From positions 62,001-126,000 of the forward strand of contig JALJCO010010219.1 of the NCBI GenBank assembly GCA_023101725.1: a DNA stretch of 64,000 nucleotides, written 5' to 3'. The DNA is from Atherinomorus stipes. Taxonomy: Eukaryota; Chordata; Actinopteri; Atheriniformes; Atherinidae. The notes under the pieces were generated by a model. The model was not told the DNA's origin and did no database searches. It saw only the letters and a list, made by a program, of their open reading frames with translations. This document shows, in pieces, positions 52,293-63,578 of this stretch (position 1 is its first letter; the number at the start of each line of letters is the position of its first letter). The translations under genes and the position numbers were made by a program.

Positions 52293-52551
52293 GAGATTAT
52301 GACAAAATATTCTAAAAACATTTACAATATGACAGGAAGAAATGCAGTAGCTTTAAAACATTCACTCATTTTATCCAATCAATGAAAGTTTTGAAATGAA
52401 GAATATGATGTTGGTCTGACCATGTCAATTACAATTTTAACCATAAACAATGATATCATCATTATCAAATATGATTATAAAGCTTCCTTTTTACGCAAAA
52501 GAGATTCAGCCCAAAGCCATAAGTCTATTAACACCTCAGCAATATAAACGC

Positions 52552-52932
52552 TCAGGGAACAGAAGCATTCAGGCCCAGATGGAGCCCTTCTTGTGGTTGT
52601 ATACTGGACCAGGGCCAGTAGAGTCTGGGAACCAAGCAGGACAGTGGGAGTATCGGACCCTGAGGACAGCACCAACACACTGTTCTGTGGGGGTGGACAG
52701 GGGTTGTGGCAGGATGGTAGGGGGAGGTCAGGGAGGAAAAGCGGAGCTGTCCCACCACTTTGCGTACTCTCCGGCGCGCCCTCCGACAGTGGTAGTCCCC
52801 TTTTGAAAAGTCCTGATAGTTTGTGGGATGAATAGCCCAGAAGTGGCCTTTACCATTGTCGCTTCGGCCTGCTTTGATGAAGCAATCGTTGAGGGACAAA
52901 TTGTGACGCACGCTGTTCCTCCAGTTTTTATC
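52552..52932 (-). CDS. foxq2: foxq2 coding exon 2
   Basis: 381 nt from DKNWRNSVRH to the stop at 52554-52552. The acceptor is CCAACAG directly before GAT at 52932. The exon carries recognition helix H3 of the forkhead domain (NSVRHNLSLNDCF) and both wings. Confidence 0.87.
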   Translation of the reverse strand, partial: DKNWRNSVRHNLSLNDCFIKAGRSDNGKGHFWAIHPTNYQDFSKGDYHCRRARRRVRKVVGQLRFSSLTSPYHPATTPVHPHRTVCWCCPQGPILPLSCLVPRLYWPWSSIQPQEGLHLGLNASVP

Positions 52933-54117
52933 CTGTTGGAACAAATAAAGCCCATAAATTAGGTTAAGACAAACACCTGAAAGCAAAGAAAGAGTGTTCC
53001 AATTGGAAATCAACTTATGAGGCCGCTACGTGTCAGTGATCCTCTTTAGATGTCATCGTTCCCTGTTGTTGGCTGCATTCGCCATAACGTGTCAAGAGTG
53101 TGTACGATCGCAGTAACACACAACACCCTCAGTTACCTTTCTAGCACGTCAATCTGCGATCCACTTTAATCCGCTAGGCTACATCCAATCTGTCATAGCA
53201 CCTGGTGAAGGCAGAGTCAGTTTGCGACCTAGCAACAGGATTACTTTACTTGCGAATTTGCCAACAAGAAGATCATCTATTGCCCCTGTGAACTCCTAAT
53301 TGCGAAACCCATTATCTGTTCAAACTAAGGCATTTCGCTTGAAATAATCAATGCTGTATTATCTATGTTTTTGGAACCAAATTCAACAATGCTTCAGGCT
53401 TTGCGCAAAAAAGTTACCTTGTTTTTTGTCCTGTGACTGCCTCAGCCACATTTGTGTTAGCAGATAGAGCATGATTCATTATGAAGTACTCCCATTAATA
53501 CAGCAATCCTTTGTATAATTAAGTTTTCTTCATGTAATCATCGAATTTTGCTTCCTTTCTCCCTTCATATCAACATGTGGACTTCTTCTGATCATGTAAA
53601 CAGTGTAAGTCAAAGACTTGCATTAACATACCTTACTCTTGAAGTAAGGGTAGTGATCCATGATCCACTGGTAGATGTCACATAGCAGCAGTTTCTTGTC
53701 CTCAGAGGCCAGAATTGCCTTGGAGATGAGTGCGATGTACGACTGGTTGGGTTTGTCCATAGATTTTTCAAAGTTGCTGCTTATAGATGTGGTGGTGGTC
53801 ACTTCCTCCTCCTCCTCCTCTTGTTGCTCTTCACCACCCTCATCTTTGCTCTTTTCAGTCTCTACCTCAGATTGAAGTACACACTTCCCCTGTTTTTCAC
53901 AGTGACTCCCCACCTCTTCGAGTCTAGGATTCTGATGATTTAGCATGTCGTTCTCTGTCTGCTCTGTCGTGCCACTTCCCGTTGCTTCTTCTTTGGAACC
54001 TTTCACTCCTCTGTTGAACAGAAGATAGTCGATAGTGAAGCTCAGTCCCAGCCTGCTTCCGTTGCGGCTACTTCTGTCCTCCATTGTCATTTCTGAATTA
54101 AGATATTTTAGACTCAT
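52552..54117 (-). CDS. foxq2: Forkhead box transcription factor, FoxQ2 type (two coding exons)
   Basis: Joining 54117-53632 to 52932-52552 gives 288 residues. An EH1-like motif, SFTIDYLL, lies at residues 26-33; such motifs recruit Groucho/TLE corepressors and are typical of FoxQ2. An acidic stretch (QQEEEEEE) precedes the forkhead domain at about 122-215. That domain reads KPNQSYIALISKAILAS, then DIYQWIMDHYPYF, then WRNSVRHNLSLNDCFIKAGR and GKGHFWAIHP, with a basic wing RRARRRVRK. QSYIALI in place of PYSYIALI, and the terminal RRARRR, point to FoxQ2 rather than FoxQ1, FoxB or FoxD. The intron splits the domain in phase 0. In zebrafish, foxq2 specifies blue cones and activates sws2 opsin. The C-terminus after residue 225 is low-confidence as protein because it is not conserved to my knowledge. 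Confidence 0.87.
53632..54117 (-). CDS. foxq2: foxq2 coding exon 1
   Basis: 486 nt encoding residues 1-162, from MSLKYLNSEM to YFKSK. The donor follows AAG as GTATGT (plus-strand ACATAC just below 53632), phase 0. A second in-frame Met at residue 10 is an alternative start. The plus-strand (CCT)n stretch at about 53802-53821 encodes the Glu run. Confidence 0.87.
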
Positions 54118-54358
54118 TGCATATCTTTGTTTGGTTCCAACTTGAAAATACCTCTTCTAAAAATCTCAAAAAGAATCTAAATTTTACAGCATGGCATTTT
54201 TACTTTAAAAAAATAGGACTTTCAGAAAACGAATGCCTCAGTGCCACTTGATTCTTTTGCCGAAGTCTCACTGTTGACAAGATCACAGATAAAGATGAGC
54301 CTCTAAACTGTTGTTAACCTTGACATGCTCACGCTTGCACAATCGCAACCCGTGGAAA

Positions 54359-54393
54359 TGACGTCAGGGCTAAAAATGGCTACGTTGTTTATA
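54359..54393 (-). promoter_or_regulatory. Candidate foxq2 promoter elements (CRE and TATA-like)
   Basis: The palindromic CRE TGACGTCA lies at 54359-54366, and TATAAA in minus-strand sense (plus-strand TTTATA) at 54388-54393. They are 240-280 bp upstream of the foxq2 start codon. With this order, transcription would begin near the CRE, an unusual layout, so the TATA call is tentative. Confidence 0.35.
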
Positions 54394-55283
54394 TTCTTTT
54401 TAAAAAGTTTTTTTTTTGTTGCTGTCTCTGCCCCCTAACCAGTCGATAAAGACCTCTCTCTAGGCGTCCAACAGCCTTTTCTCCTGTATCAAAGATCTGC
54501 TTCAGAGTTGTGAAGGTGTCTATTTATATGACTGTGAATTTATCCCTCACAGAAAGGGGCAAAGAAGGCACAGCGGAGGTCCAGGTAGGGGGTCTGAATT
54601 GAGGCGGATTATTTTTATTAACCTTAGCAAATCTTTGTAATTATGGGAGATTAAACACTCAAGATTTAGTAAGACATGGTGTGCAAAGGATGGATGCTGT
54701 AGAATCAAAGACCTTTTAGATGCCAGAATTATCCTTGTTAAGTTGTTTTGTCAGTGACGCTGTCCAAAGAGTTACTTCAATTACCATAAAGCACCAATTA
54801 ATGAGTCAAGTTCAGTGATTTGGAGATCAGTCATATCTCTTTATTGGACAAAGTGTTCATGTATCGTGCTGCCAATAAGTCACAAATGTACAAAACGGCA
54901 AAGAACAAGGTTGGTTAGCTTCTTGTTGTTGACACACCTTTTGTAAATCACATCTCCTGGTTATTTTAATAAAATTTCTACTGATCCTTTGTTAGCATGA
55001 GAAATTATTTTATTTCTAAATTTGCAACCGTTTTGAATTTTGTTTTATTCAAAATAAGCAAATACAATATCATGTATCAATATAGGTTAAAAAAAATGTC
55101 CACTGGGAACAACCTTACAGTTTATTTTGTTTTATATTTTCATATGTACTTTAAATTTACCTAATAATAATTTTTTATGGTACCGGGCCTGGTAAATATG
55201 TTAGCCTACATTACTCTACATAAGTTCAGCTTTAAATTTAAGCCAGTGTAATTTATAGATTTTTATCTACAAACTTTACATAA

Positions 55284-55460
55284 GATTCAGAATCAGAATT
55301 GTCTTTGTTTTTCTTTGTTTTCATTGTGCAACAATGAAAATTGAGCAGAGGCTCCTTAACATGGTGTCTTGTTAAAATATTTGCAAGAATTAAATAAAAG
55401 TAGAGTAGTAAAAACTATAATAGAAAATATGTCAGATATTGCAAATGAAACATATAAAAT
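55284..55460. repeat. Probable dispersed fish repeat
   Basis: gattcagaatcagaattgtctttg, leading into cattgtgcaacaatgaaaatt, resembles the common fish repeat that starts agaatcagaatcctctttattgtcattg. A related phrase, ggaatcagaaagccttattatcattg, occurs at about 62156-62181. The class is not assigned. Confidence 0.4.
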
Positions 55461-56238
55461 TCTTTTTTTTTTTTTTTTTACGAGGTAGGTGTAGCGTTTT
55501 TGTCATAAAATCTACACACTCAAAATCTTTTAGATATCCATTCAGAATAGTGGCATAAATTATCAGGAGTACTCATGGTTATTCTGATGACAGGACTATT
55601 TCTTATTGAGTTTTAACAGTGAATTAAAGCCAATGCTTTAATTGACTAACAGTAGGTCTTCTTGATTTAGTTTTAATGAAGTTTTAAAACATCATGTGAA
55701 TCACTTGACTTTATATTCCTAATCAAAATCACAGGGGAATTTTTTTTTTCTTTATGATTAACACCACAATACAGACATAGCAAGTATTTGCATTTGAAAG
55801 TTCTTTAGTAAATCTGCATTACACCTGTATGTAAAATATTCAAATCTAGAATTTTGAAATAAAAAAAACAAACAAAAAAACCCCACTGCTATAACCAAAT
55901 ATTACCGTTGAAGGCAACTTGGCTCTGAAAAACATAAATCTGTCTGTGTGCAAGCAGTGGCTACTGATTAATTTACCGTGTACTGTGGAGATGGGGAGAT
56001 CCGCCAAATTAGTAACCCCCGCCATGTGTACAGGAGTCATTACTGGCAGTATACAATAATACAGTATCTAGATAGACAGACGAGGGGGTGAATCAAATCA
56101 GCTTCATCTTGAATCATGGACCATATTGCCCTCTTCTGTTTGAATAATGGAACGAGAAATATGAACTAAGCAGAGCACTAACAGTTTCTACATTGCATTA
56201 ACAGTAAATTTATTTGTATCGTTTTATATATATACCAT

Positions 56239-56342
<104 letters not shown>

Positions 56343-57283
56343 ATAAGCAAAGCCTAAATTAATTCTAGAAGAAATAATGGGCTTATAAAATAGTATTAGG
56401 CTTACTGTAGAGAGGATAAAGTCGTGATTCAGGTGTGAATAAACACAGGTGTACAGAAAAGCAATAATCTACACGTGCTATTTAAGTTTTGATAATAAAT
56501 AGTGCTAAGCATTCATTAACTTTACAACTAATCAATAAATTTGCTATTGAAACTATGCTGCTTTTATTCTCTTTTATATACGCAGTGAAGCCTAAACAAA
56601 ACCCCACGTTATTCCATGATACTGCAATTTCCTCAATTTATTTATTTATTTATTTATTTCTACGAGGTTATTCTTCAACCACACATAAGGAGCTATTACA
56701 AAAACAGGGCTGGATCATCAGAGGGAGTGAGCATTTCTCTTACCACACTTTCCCAACTTTGTATTTCAACATCACGGTGTAGTGTAATATGAATGTTTTA
56801 GGTCGGGTTTGGTTGCCCCGGACTTTTACGTGGGGTGGGGGAGTGTTTTATTTAATTGGTTGTTTGACTTAATTATAAAAAATGCCACAAACAAAGCATT
56901 ACTGACGGTTGGACGCAAAACCTGAAGCGGAGTATTTTGCTCGGACGGGATTAAAACGGACCATCCGACCCAATCCACTTGACATCAGATACTTTACAAC
57001 CTCGTGTAATTTAAACCGTCTCTAAGACGTGGGATCAAAATATCTCAATATTATTAAACTAACACTACGTGAATTTCAGGATATTTTGACACGTGGTTTT
57101 ATTAGTGGCCACTGAGGCCTATTTAGGAGGGAAGACCTGCGTCTGAGTATTTTTTTTAAAGATAGACTATAACTTTAACTGTAAATAGCCCCGCCTTTTT
57201 TGAATATAGCGCGTCAGAGGTTTATAGAAACTGCCCTGTGATTCGTTAAAGTTGCCTGTCATTCAAAGATGGGTCCCTGATTC

Positions 57284-57344
57284 ATTGGTGGAAGACTAGT
57301 CGTCATTTCTGACTCTCGCGGTATTGCTGCACGAAGATGGCGGC
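57284..57344 (+). promoter_or_regulatory. pias4 proximal promoter: inverted CCAAT and YY1-type element over the start codon
   Basis: ATTGG (inverted CCAAT) at 57284-57288 and AAGATGGCGGC at 57334-57344. The latter is a match to the YY1 consensus and contains the pias4 start codon. No TATA box is seen. This is the usual TATA-less, housekeeping type of promoter with a YY1 element downstream of the start. Confidence 0.5.
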
Positions 57345-57363
57345 CGAACTGGTGGAAGCGATG
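57337..57363 (+). CDS. pias4: pias4 exon 1 (coding part)
   Basis: 27 nt encoding MAAELVEAM, then the donor GTAGGTAG at 57364. Human PIAS4 begins MAAELVEAK followed by NMV, so the boundary and phase 0 agree. Confidence 0.88.
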
Positions 57364-60300
57364 GTAGGTAGAGCTTGGTTGGCTTTCGTTTGATGGGAGA
57401 CGGGTGCAGGAGTGTAAGCTGAAAGTCACCCCGGCTGTGGGGTAACTGGATGTTGTATGTACATACTGTTAAGAGTGTATACTCATCCAGATGTGGTGTA
57501 TAACAATCACGACGAAACGAACTAGCTCATGGTGCTAATGTAGCTAAAAGCTAGTTAATGTTAACCAGGCAAGTGCGTTGCCTCAGCTAGCATCATGCTG
57601 GCTAGGAAGGAAGACACAGAAAATGAATGATGCCACCGTAAAAGCATCTGGAGATTTGCTGTTAGCATGCTTGCCTGTGTTACACCACTTGACGCTATTC
57701 GGGTGATAGATATGTATGTGTTTATCTAGCCGCTTAGTTTATGAAACTGTGCACCTGTCAAATTGTTTATTGGCCGTGACTGAATGCCGACGGTCCAGTC
57801 TGAAGAGAGGCTAGCTCGCTGATAGCACAGGCAACAAGGCAATGCCCAGCCGACGCTAAGAAGATACTCGTTTTTACTCACTTTGTGATACAGTTCGTTC
57901 ACCACAAGCGTGCGAACAGCAATTTTGTTGTGCAAATTTAACACAGACATAAAGCAGCTGCCCGCTGCTGTCCGGTTAAACACTTGACACAAAAAGCAAT
58001 AGCCATGTCAGAGGTTGAGGTTTTTCCTGCAACAACATTGCTGTCTGCCACGCGCTTCACGTTACTGTGTTATACACACATTTTACGGCAGGCTGTGTTA
58101 GTTTTCTCAAAATAGGATTAAACAAGAATATTCCAAGATCAGACAAGTTTGTGTTAAACATAAATTGCTGCACCTCTAAGATACTTTATTGCACTAGGCC
58201 TTTGTTTTGCATAAGAGTGCGCAGATCACACTTTCATTGTTTTGAGTTTTGTTGTTGTCGTTTGTAACGTGTTTGTGTGTTCATTGCAAAATGTGATAGT
58301 CACTGCTGTACAAAGACAGCTACCACAAAAACAGGAGGGTTAAGTGACCGCTTATGCACTGATAGACATACAGGCTATCTATAGAGGGAAATATTTATAT
58401 AACAGCATATTTGCCAAAAGTTGATCAGTTTTTTTGTGCACTCTAAACTGATGCATTTAGATGGAGCTGTCATGGCATTTTAAATTTTTGTATTGAGTTA
58501 TTTTTCTTATGGATGATTGTGATGAATTTTTCTTTTTTTCTGTTCTAAAATGATTGGTGTAAGCACATATAGCTGGTACCTTCATGCTGTACATTCAACA
58601 GCAATGTGGTGTTTGGCTTTGCTGCCATCTGCAAACATGCAATCAGTTGAATTCAAAAGGTTAGAGCACCTTAACAGAATAACTTTGTGATGAAGTTATA
58701 GGAGTAGAAATAAACATATTGTGCAATATATATCAATCATGTAATGATTAACTTGTGAAGTCTTCCCATTTTATATTTTTTACTTTAACCCCTATCTAAA
58801 CCCAGTCCAGGGTAGAGTGTTGTGGGGAAATAAAGCAATGAGTTCTATTGCAGAGGTTTCTGGAGTTTGTTTACAGTAGGCAGCATGATTTATTTTGAAT
58901 AATGACTTGGCTTTAATGTAAGCAAGGAGCCCAAACATTGTTCACTTAATCTAGTGAACTAATTACAAGGCAGTTTCAGGCCCCTGTCAAATTCAAGTAA
59001 CCAAGGACACATTCTAATTTTAGCTGATTTCCAACAATTTGATGGACTGCCATGTCATGCTAAATACTTTGCAAGTTAATTATAGATGGTTGTGTGCAGT
59101 TTGACATGAGAAATGTATCAGTTGTACTTACGAGTTTCATTTTTGATTGAATTAATCTTAATGTGATTTTGTAGGCAGATTGTGTTTAGAAACTGTGAAA
59201 TAAATGTGTTAGAGTGCTTTGTAAGACTTGTGACATACAAGTCAAGGGCTTTTCATCCTTAGCAAGTGACACTTCTCTTGGCTATAAAATCGAAAATGAA
59301 TTTGAAGAAAACTAAACCACTAACTTTGTGGTAGTTTAAGGCTTTATGTTTTAGTGTGACAGTCTTTGTCTGTTCAGCAGGGCTTCTGCAATTAAAAGAG
59401 ATTTGGCCTTGTTGATTCCTGGCATTGCCTTTTAAATTCTCCACATTTACAATGTTCTTCTGTTTTGTCTTCCCTCTAGAACATGGTCAAAAGTTTCCGG
59501 GTCTCAGACCTGCAGACGCTGCTGGCCTCAATGGGTCGCAGCAAAAGTGGGCTGAAGCAGGACCTGGTGGGACGTGCATTGAGGCTGGTGCAAACCGAGT
59601 ACAGCCCAGAACTGCTGAAGAATGTCAGGCAGCTTTATGAGTCGCGATTTCCCAAAACGTCTGGTTGGCTGGCGGCGCGGCGTCCAGAGGGCGTCCCAGT
59701 CGCGTACTCATCCCTCAGCTCCTCCCCCAACGCCACCTCTCAGGGCGCAGACTACCTCAACGGCATTTCCAAACCGCTCCCCACACCTGCAGCAGAGGTC
59801 AAGCTAGTTCCATTGCCCTTCTACCAAACTTTAGAGACCCTGCTGCCACCAACAGAGCTTAGTGAGTGAAGATTGCATGTTATTCTTATTATTTTGATAT
59901 TCTTTTTGCTCTTGTTATAATGGGTTTCACCTTCATTTTTTATTTATTTATTTTTTTTTTTTGCAGTTGCCCAGAACAATGACAAACTGCAGGATAGTCA
60001 GTGCATCTTTGAGTTGACACCAAACCAAGCAGACCAGATCAGAAATGCAAGGTGATTTTAGAAAAAAATCCTGAAAGATCTAAACATTTTCTTCACTACT
60101 AGTTTGATTCACAGTTATGAGATTGATGCTTATTCATATTTGTGACTGTTTTCCTGTCCTAGTGAGCTTCGTCCAGGAATCAGATCAATCCAAGTGGTTC
60201 TTAGGTAAGATCCCAGATTTTTCGCTGTCTTGTTGTCTGAAATGTTTTGAGTCTGGCTGTGCTGTCAGTAAAGAATCCCCTCAGACACAAAAGAAAGGAA

Positions 60301-61043
60301 AAATAGTTTGCTGTGCATGGAAATGGACAGCTGCCCTCAAAATTATTCATACCTTCCAATAAAGAAAATGCTGAATCCTCAATAGTAATTCAAATAACAA
60401 AAAATAATCAAAACTAAAAATTCACTAAATTATTATTTAGTGAAATAAGATAATGCCTTTGAATTGTAGTTGAAAAGAATCATTTAAAAAAAATCAAACA
60501 AATGAAACAGTCCCAGACAAATTGGAGCACCTTTCTTATGGACAGTGGACCAAAATATCTGTCAACAGGTGTAGAAGTCTAATTGAACATTACAGTAAAC
60601 ATTTGATTGCAGTGATTGACTCAAAGCGTTGCTCAACAAAATTTTAGTTTCGGAGCCCTGTCATGATTGTTTATTTGTTTTATTTTTTGTTTGTTTTTTA
60701 TATTTCTGTTAAACCACAATTCAATATCAATGTCATGATTTTCATTATAAAAAAATTATGTGTTACTTTTTTCAATTTCAGCTTATTTCACTGACAACTA
60801 TTTTTCCTTTCTTAATGAGAGTGTATGAATAATTTTGAGGACAACTAAATTACTGAATTATATCTGTTTTTAACCCTCCATTGACTAGTTGGTTATTCAC
60901 ATGATGGTAACACCCCACCACCACCCCCCACCCCCGTTTTTCTTTGTTTCAGAATCTGTTACTCAGACTCTATTGGTGTTCAGGAGGACCAATATCCTCC
61001 CAACATTGCTGTCAAAGTCAACCAGTCCTACTGTCATGTGCCG
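57337..61043 (+). CDS. pias4: Protein inhibitor of activated STAT 4, SUMO E3 ligase (5' part, five exons)
   Basis: Exons 57337-57363, 59480-59861, 59967-60051, 60163-60204 and 60953-61043 join in phase to 209 residues, about 40% of the usual 510. The SAP domain (about 12-46) begins [19 protein letters not shown] and includes the LxxLL motif LQTLL (20-24), known for corepressor and nuclear receptor contacts. Then come [66 protein letters not shown] and [18 protein letters not shown], tracking human PIAS4 block by block into the PINIT domain. MAAELVEA at the start and FRVSDLQ separate it from PIAS1-3. The PINIT signature itself, the SP-RING and the SIM lie downstream of the window. PIAS4 is a nuclear E3 that works with UBC9 in SUMOylation. 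Teleosts have pias4a and pias4b; I cannot tell which this is. Confidence 0.93.
57364..59479 (+). other. pias4: pias4 intron 1
   Basis: 2.1 kb, CpG-containing near its 5' end and AT-rich after. No repeat family or other gene is recognised. Confidence 0.8.
59480..59861 (+). CDS. pias4: pias4 exon 2 (SAP domain)
   Basis: 382 nt after the acceptor CCCTCTAG, starting NMVKSF and ending in TEL plus one base before GTGAGT. It holds the whole SAP domain. Reading through the donor adds only SerGlu and a stop. Confidence 0.93.
59967..60051 (+). CDS. pias4: pias4 exon 3
   Basis: 85 nt after a T-rich tract and TTGCAG. It encodes [11 protein letters not shown] and [13 protein letters not shown]. The donor is GTGATT, weaker than consensus but in phase. 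Confidence 0.9.
60163..60204 (+). CDS. pias4: pias4 exon 4 (42 nt micro-exon)
   Basis: Acceptor TCCTAG, donor GTAAGA. It encodes [13 protein letters not shown] with split codons at both ends. It is too short to stand out as an open frame but matches the family at the expected position. Confidence 0.9.
60328..60847. mobile_element. Non-autonomous Tc1-type element (MITE-like) in pias4 intron 4
   Basis: The left end reads CAGCTGCCCTCAAAATTATT, continuing CATAC. The right end, reverse-complemented, reads TAGTTGTCCTCAAAATTATT, continuing CATAC, so the inverted repeats pair over about 25 bases. The interior keeps Tc1 3'-end phrases such as tgactcaaagcgttgctcaa and caacaaaattttagttt, but no transposase frame. 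The element is about 520 bp and sits wholly within the 748 bp intron between pias4 exons 4 and 5, so it makes up most of that intron. Confidence 0.72.
60953..61043 (+). CDS. pias4: pias4 exon 5
   Basis: 91 nt after TTTCAG, encoding [17 protein letters not shown] and [12 protein letters not shown], then donor GTGGGT in phase 0. The next expected block, starting with a Gly-Tyr-Tyr-Pro-type sequence, is not found before 64000, so intron 5 continues past the window. Confidence 0.92.
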
Positions 61044-63578
61044 GTGGGTTGCTTTACGCTGATATATGCCACAGTTTCAGAATACAGTTAAGGCAAAAAG
61101 TGACTTTTATTCAGTTGTTGACAAAGTTTCTCAGTCACATGGTATCCTGTTATCTTATTTGGTCTGCATGTTACACCACCTTTTCTAGTCTGTCTTGAAA
61201 CTACTTCAATCCTATAAAAAGCCTGAAAATTAATTCTTAATCAGTAGCCATTTCTCCACTTATTATACATATTTATACATTATCTATGTATTTAGAAATG
61301 TCTCAAGAATTTTCCAGATGCTTCTTCGCACATGCACTTCAAATCAGAAGATAATCCATGTACGGTGTGTTTTCACTACTGGGAATACAATGTGATGGGT
61401 TTGACATTGAATATGTGAAGAAAATTAAAAGGGATCCATGTTCTGATAAATGTTGTTTAGCCAACCCAAAGGCATCAACAAATAGACTTTGGTGGTCTCT
61501 GATGCTTACAAACTGTTGTGTTCACAAGGTGTGTTGTCAGCAAATCAAACCAGAAAGACAGCATTTAAAAATCAGTGTTGTGAGAACAGCAATGAGAGTT
61601 TAGTTTCATGCATTTTAAAAGGTTGCTACTGTGAGCTTAACTCGTAACTTGGCTGTCAGAGCTTCCCACCAACATAAACATCTTGCTGTGTAACAATATT
61701 GTTTAATGGCAACAACAAATATGTTGATACAGGAAGAAGAACTAAAATATGAACTTCATACTTTTTTTTTTGCTAAAACAAATAATTCCTGTTTGAAAAA
61801 GTAATGTGTATACACGCATATTAAAAGTATTGGGATATCAGGAGTCCTTAAAAAACTGTTAGTTAAGAGCTGACTTATTATAGAACTACAATATCGGATT
61901 GATTAATGCAGATATTAATCTGATCTACCGGTAGCTTGTTTTATTTTTGTTGTTTGTTTTTTGAGTAACAAAACAGTTGTTCTTCATCTTGTAATATATA
62001 TTTCCTACTTTTCATTGTAAAATATTGTTAATACAATAACTGAATATTTTATAGTTAGATTCATGGCTGAACCGAATCACATCAGAAAAAATACTTGGAC
62101 GAAAGCCACCTTCTTAGATGCCGTCTCAGCTTTATGGCACCACCTTTATTCATTTCGGAATCAGAAAGCCTTATTATCATTGCGTAATTAAACACAATGG
62201 GATTTGAGATGCTGCCCCAGTAGTGCTCAGACACTTGAAAAACTATTGAAAACGGTAAGCACAAAATTCCACTCACATTTATGCAATTGTACAGACATCT
62301 TTTAGTTTGAGCTTTCCTAAAGCGCACTGGCATTCCAGAGTCAGAAGCCCTTTTCACATTTATAAGAAAAACAAAACCTCACAACTGTAACATTTAGCCC
62401 AAAACGGGTCTCTCTTGTAAACGAGACTGCTTGTCTCAATGGGACTACCTTTATAAATAAAGGTTAAATAAGATTTAAATGTATTTGTACCAATCTTGCA
62501 TGTCACACATGCAAGGCAGCTGCAAGTAGAAACTAAAAAAGTAATTATTAGATATTATTTTACATGTATTTTACTTTGGTCGTCTGAACCACCGTTAGGT
62601 ATATCCTACCATTATCATTTTAGCATTGCATCGCCTGTTCTTTTTAAAGCCAAATGAGACTTCTTCAGCAGAATTCATACACATTTTCTTGCAAAATTGC
62701 TGGTGTATTGTAAGTCATTAAATGGAGGCAGTTGCAGCTTTTGTTTACAGGCTTACTTTGTTGAGTCACTTTTTTGCCTGCTAACGGTAGTGGAACTTTA
62801 GCCCCAGATGTTTAGCATCAACATTACTATTCTTATTTCTCTTATTTTTTTTATTATATATTATATAATCACAAGATCATTTGATTTGGACTGAATCAAA
62901 TGATTGGTCAGAATTCACCTGGTGAACTCTTTTTACATTTTACTGTGCCACATGCCTATTAGGAGCATTTTAAAATTACAAAAGAAAAGTGTAAAATTGC
63001 AACAGCCACTGGTCCCTCTTTTTACATGCATAGATGCCCAGCAGAGGGAGTTCAGTCCTGTAGTATTTTAAGTCAGCTTTGTGGAAGTGGTGAGTTCCAT
63101 AATAATGACTTGATGTGTGTAAATGCACACGCCTCCCCGTTGCTATCTCTGAACAGCATTGGCAGTAGATCAGTTTTATCACTCCATCCCCCAATTCAGC
63201 CTCCGCTTTTACACATGACTCAACGTGCAATGGGGGCTCCATCAGTCCCAGCTTGAAAAAAATCTGGAGATTTTGAATAGTATTGGTGACTAGCATGTTA
63301 TGCTCTCCCTTCTTGGTTTTTCTCTTTACTTGCACATTAATTCAACTTGATGAGAGCTACAGCTACTGCTGGCTCAACAGTGCATCAACTTTGGCTCCTT
63401 ATACTGTCTCCCTAAATCACAGGCAGAGCAGCAAGGGACAACTGTCCACTGTTGTGCAAGCTGCAGGAATAGAGCTTGAGAGACTTAAATGTCAACATTT
63501 AATGAATGAACTAGTAGAGGAAATGATGGCCATGAGTCCTAATAGATGGCACCCTTGGTTTCGAGAAGATTGCCTAAG
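61044..63578 (+). other. pias4: pias4 intron 5 (partial)
   Basis: No further pias4 exon is recognisable. Contents include a repeat-like phrase at about 62150-62220 and a LINE-type tail at 62398-62476. The remaining sequence is AT-rich and unassigned, and its open frames show no domain. Confidence 0.65.
62398..62476 (+). repeat. 3' tail of a fish LINE-type repeat
   Basis: gggtctctcttgtaaacgag, then ctgcttgtctcaatgggact, then acctttataaataaaggtta ending in aaataa. This is a familiar 3'-terminal sequence of fish L2-like retrotransposons, present here without its coding part. Confidence 0.55.
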
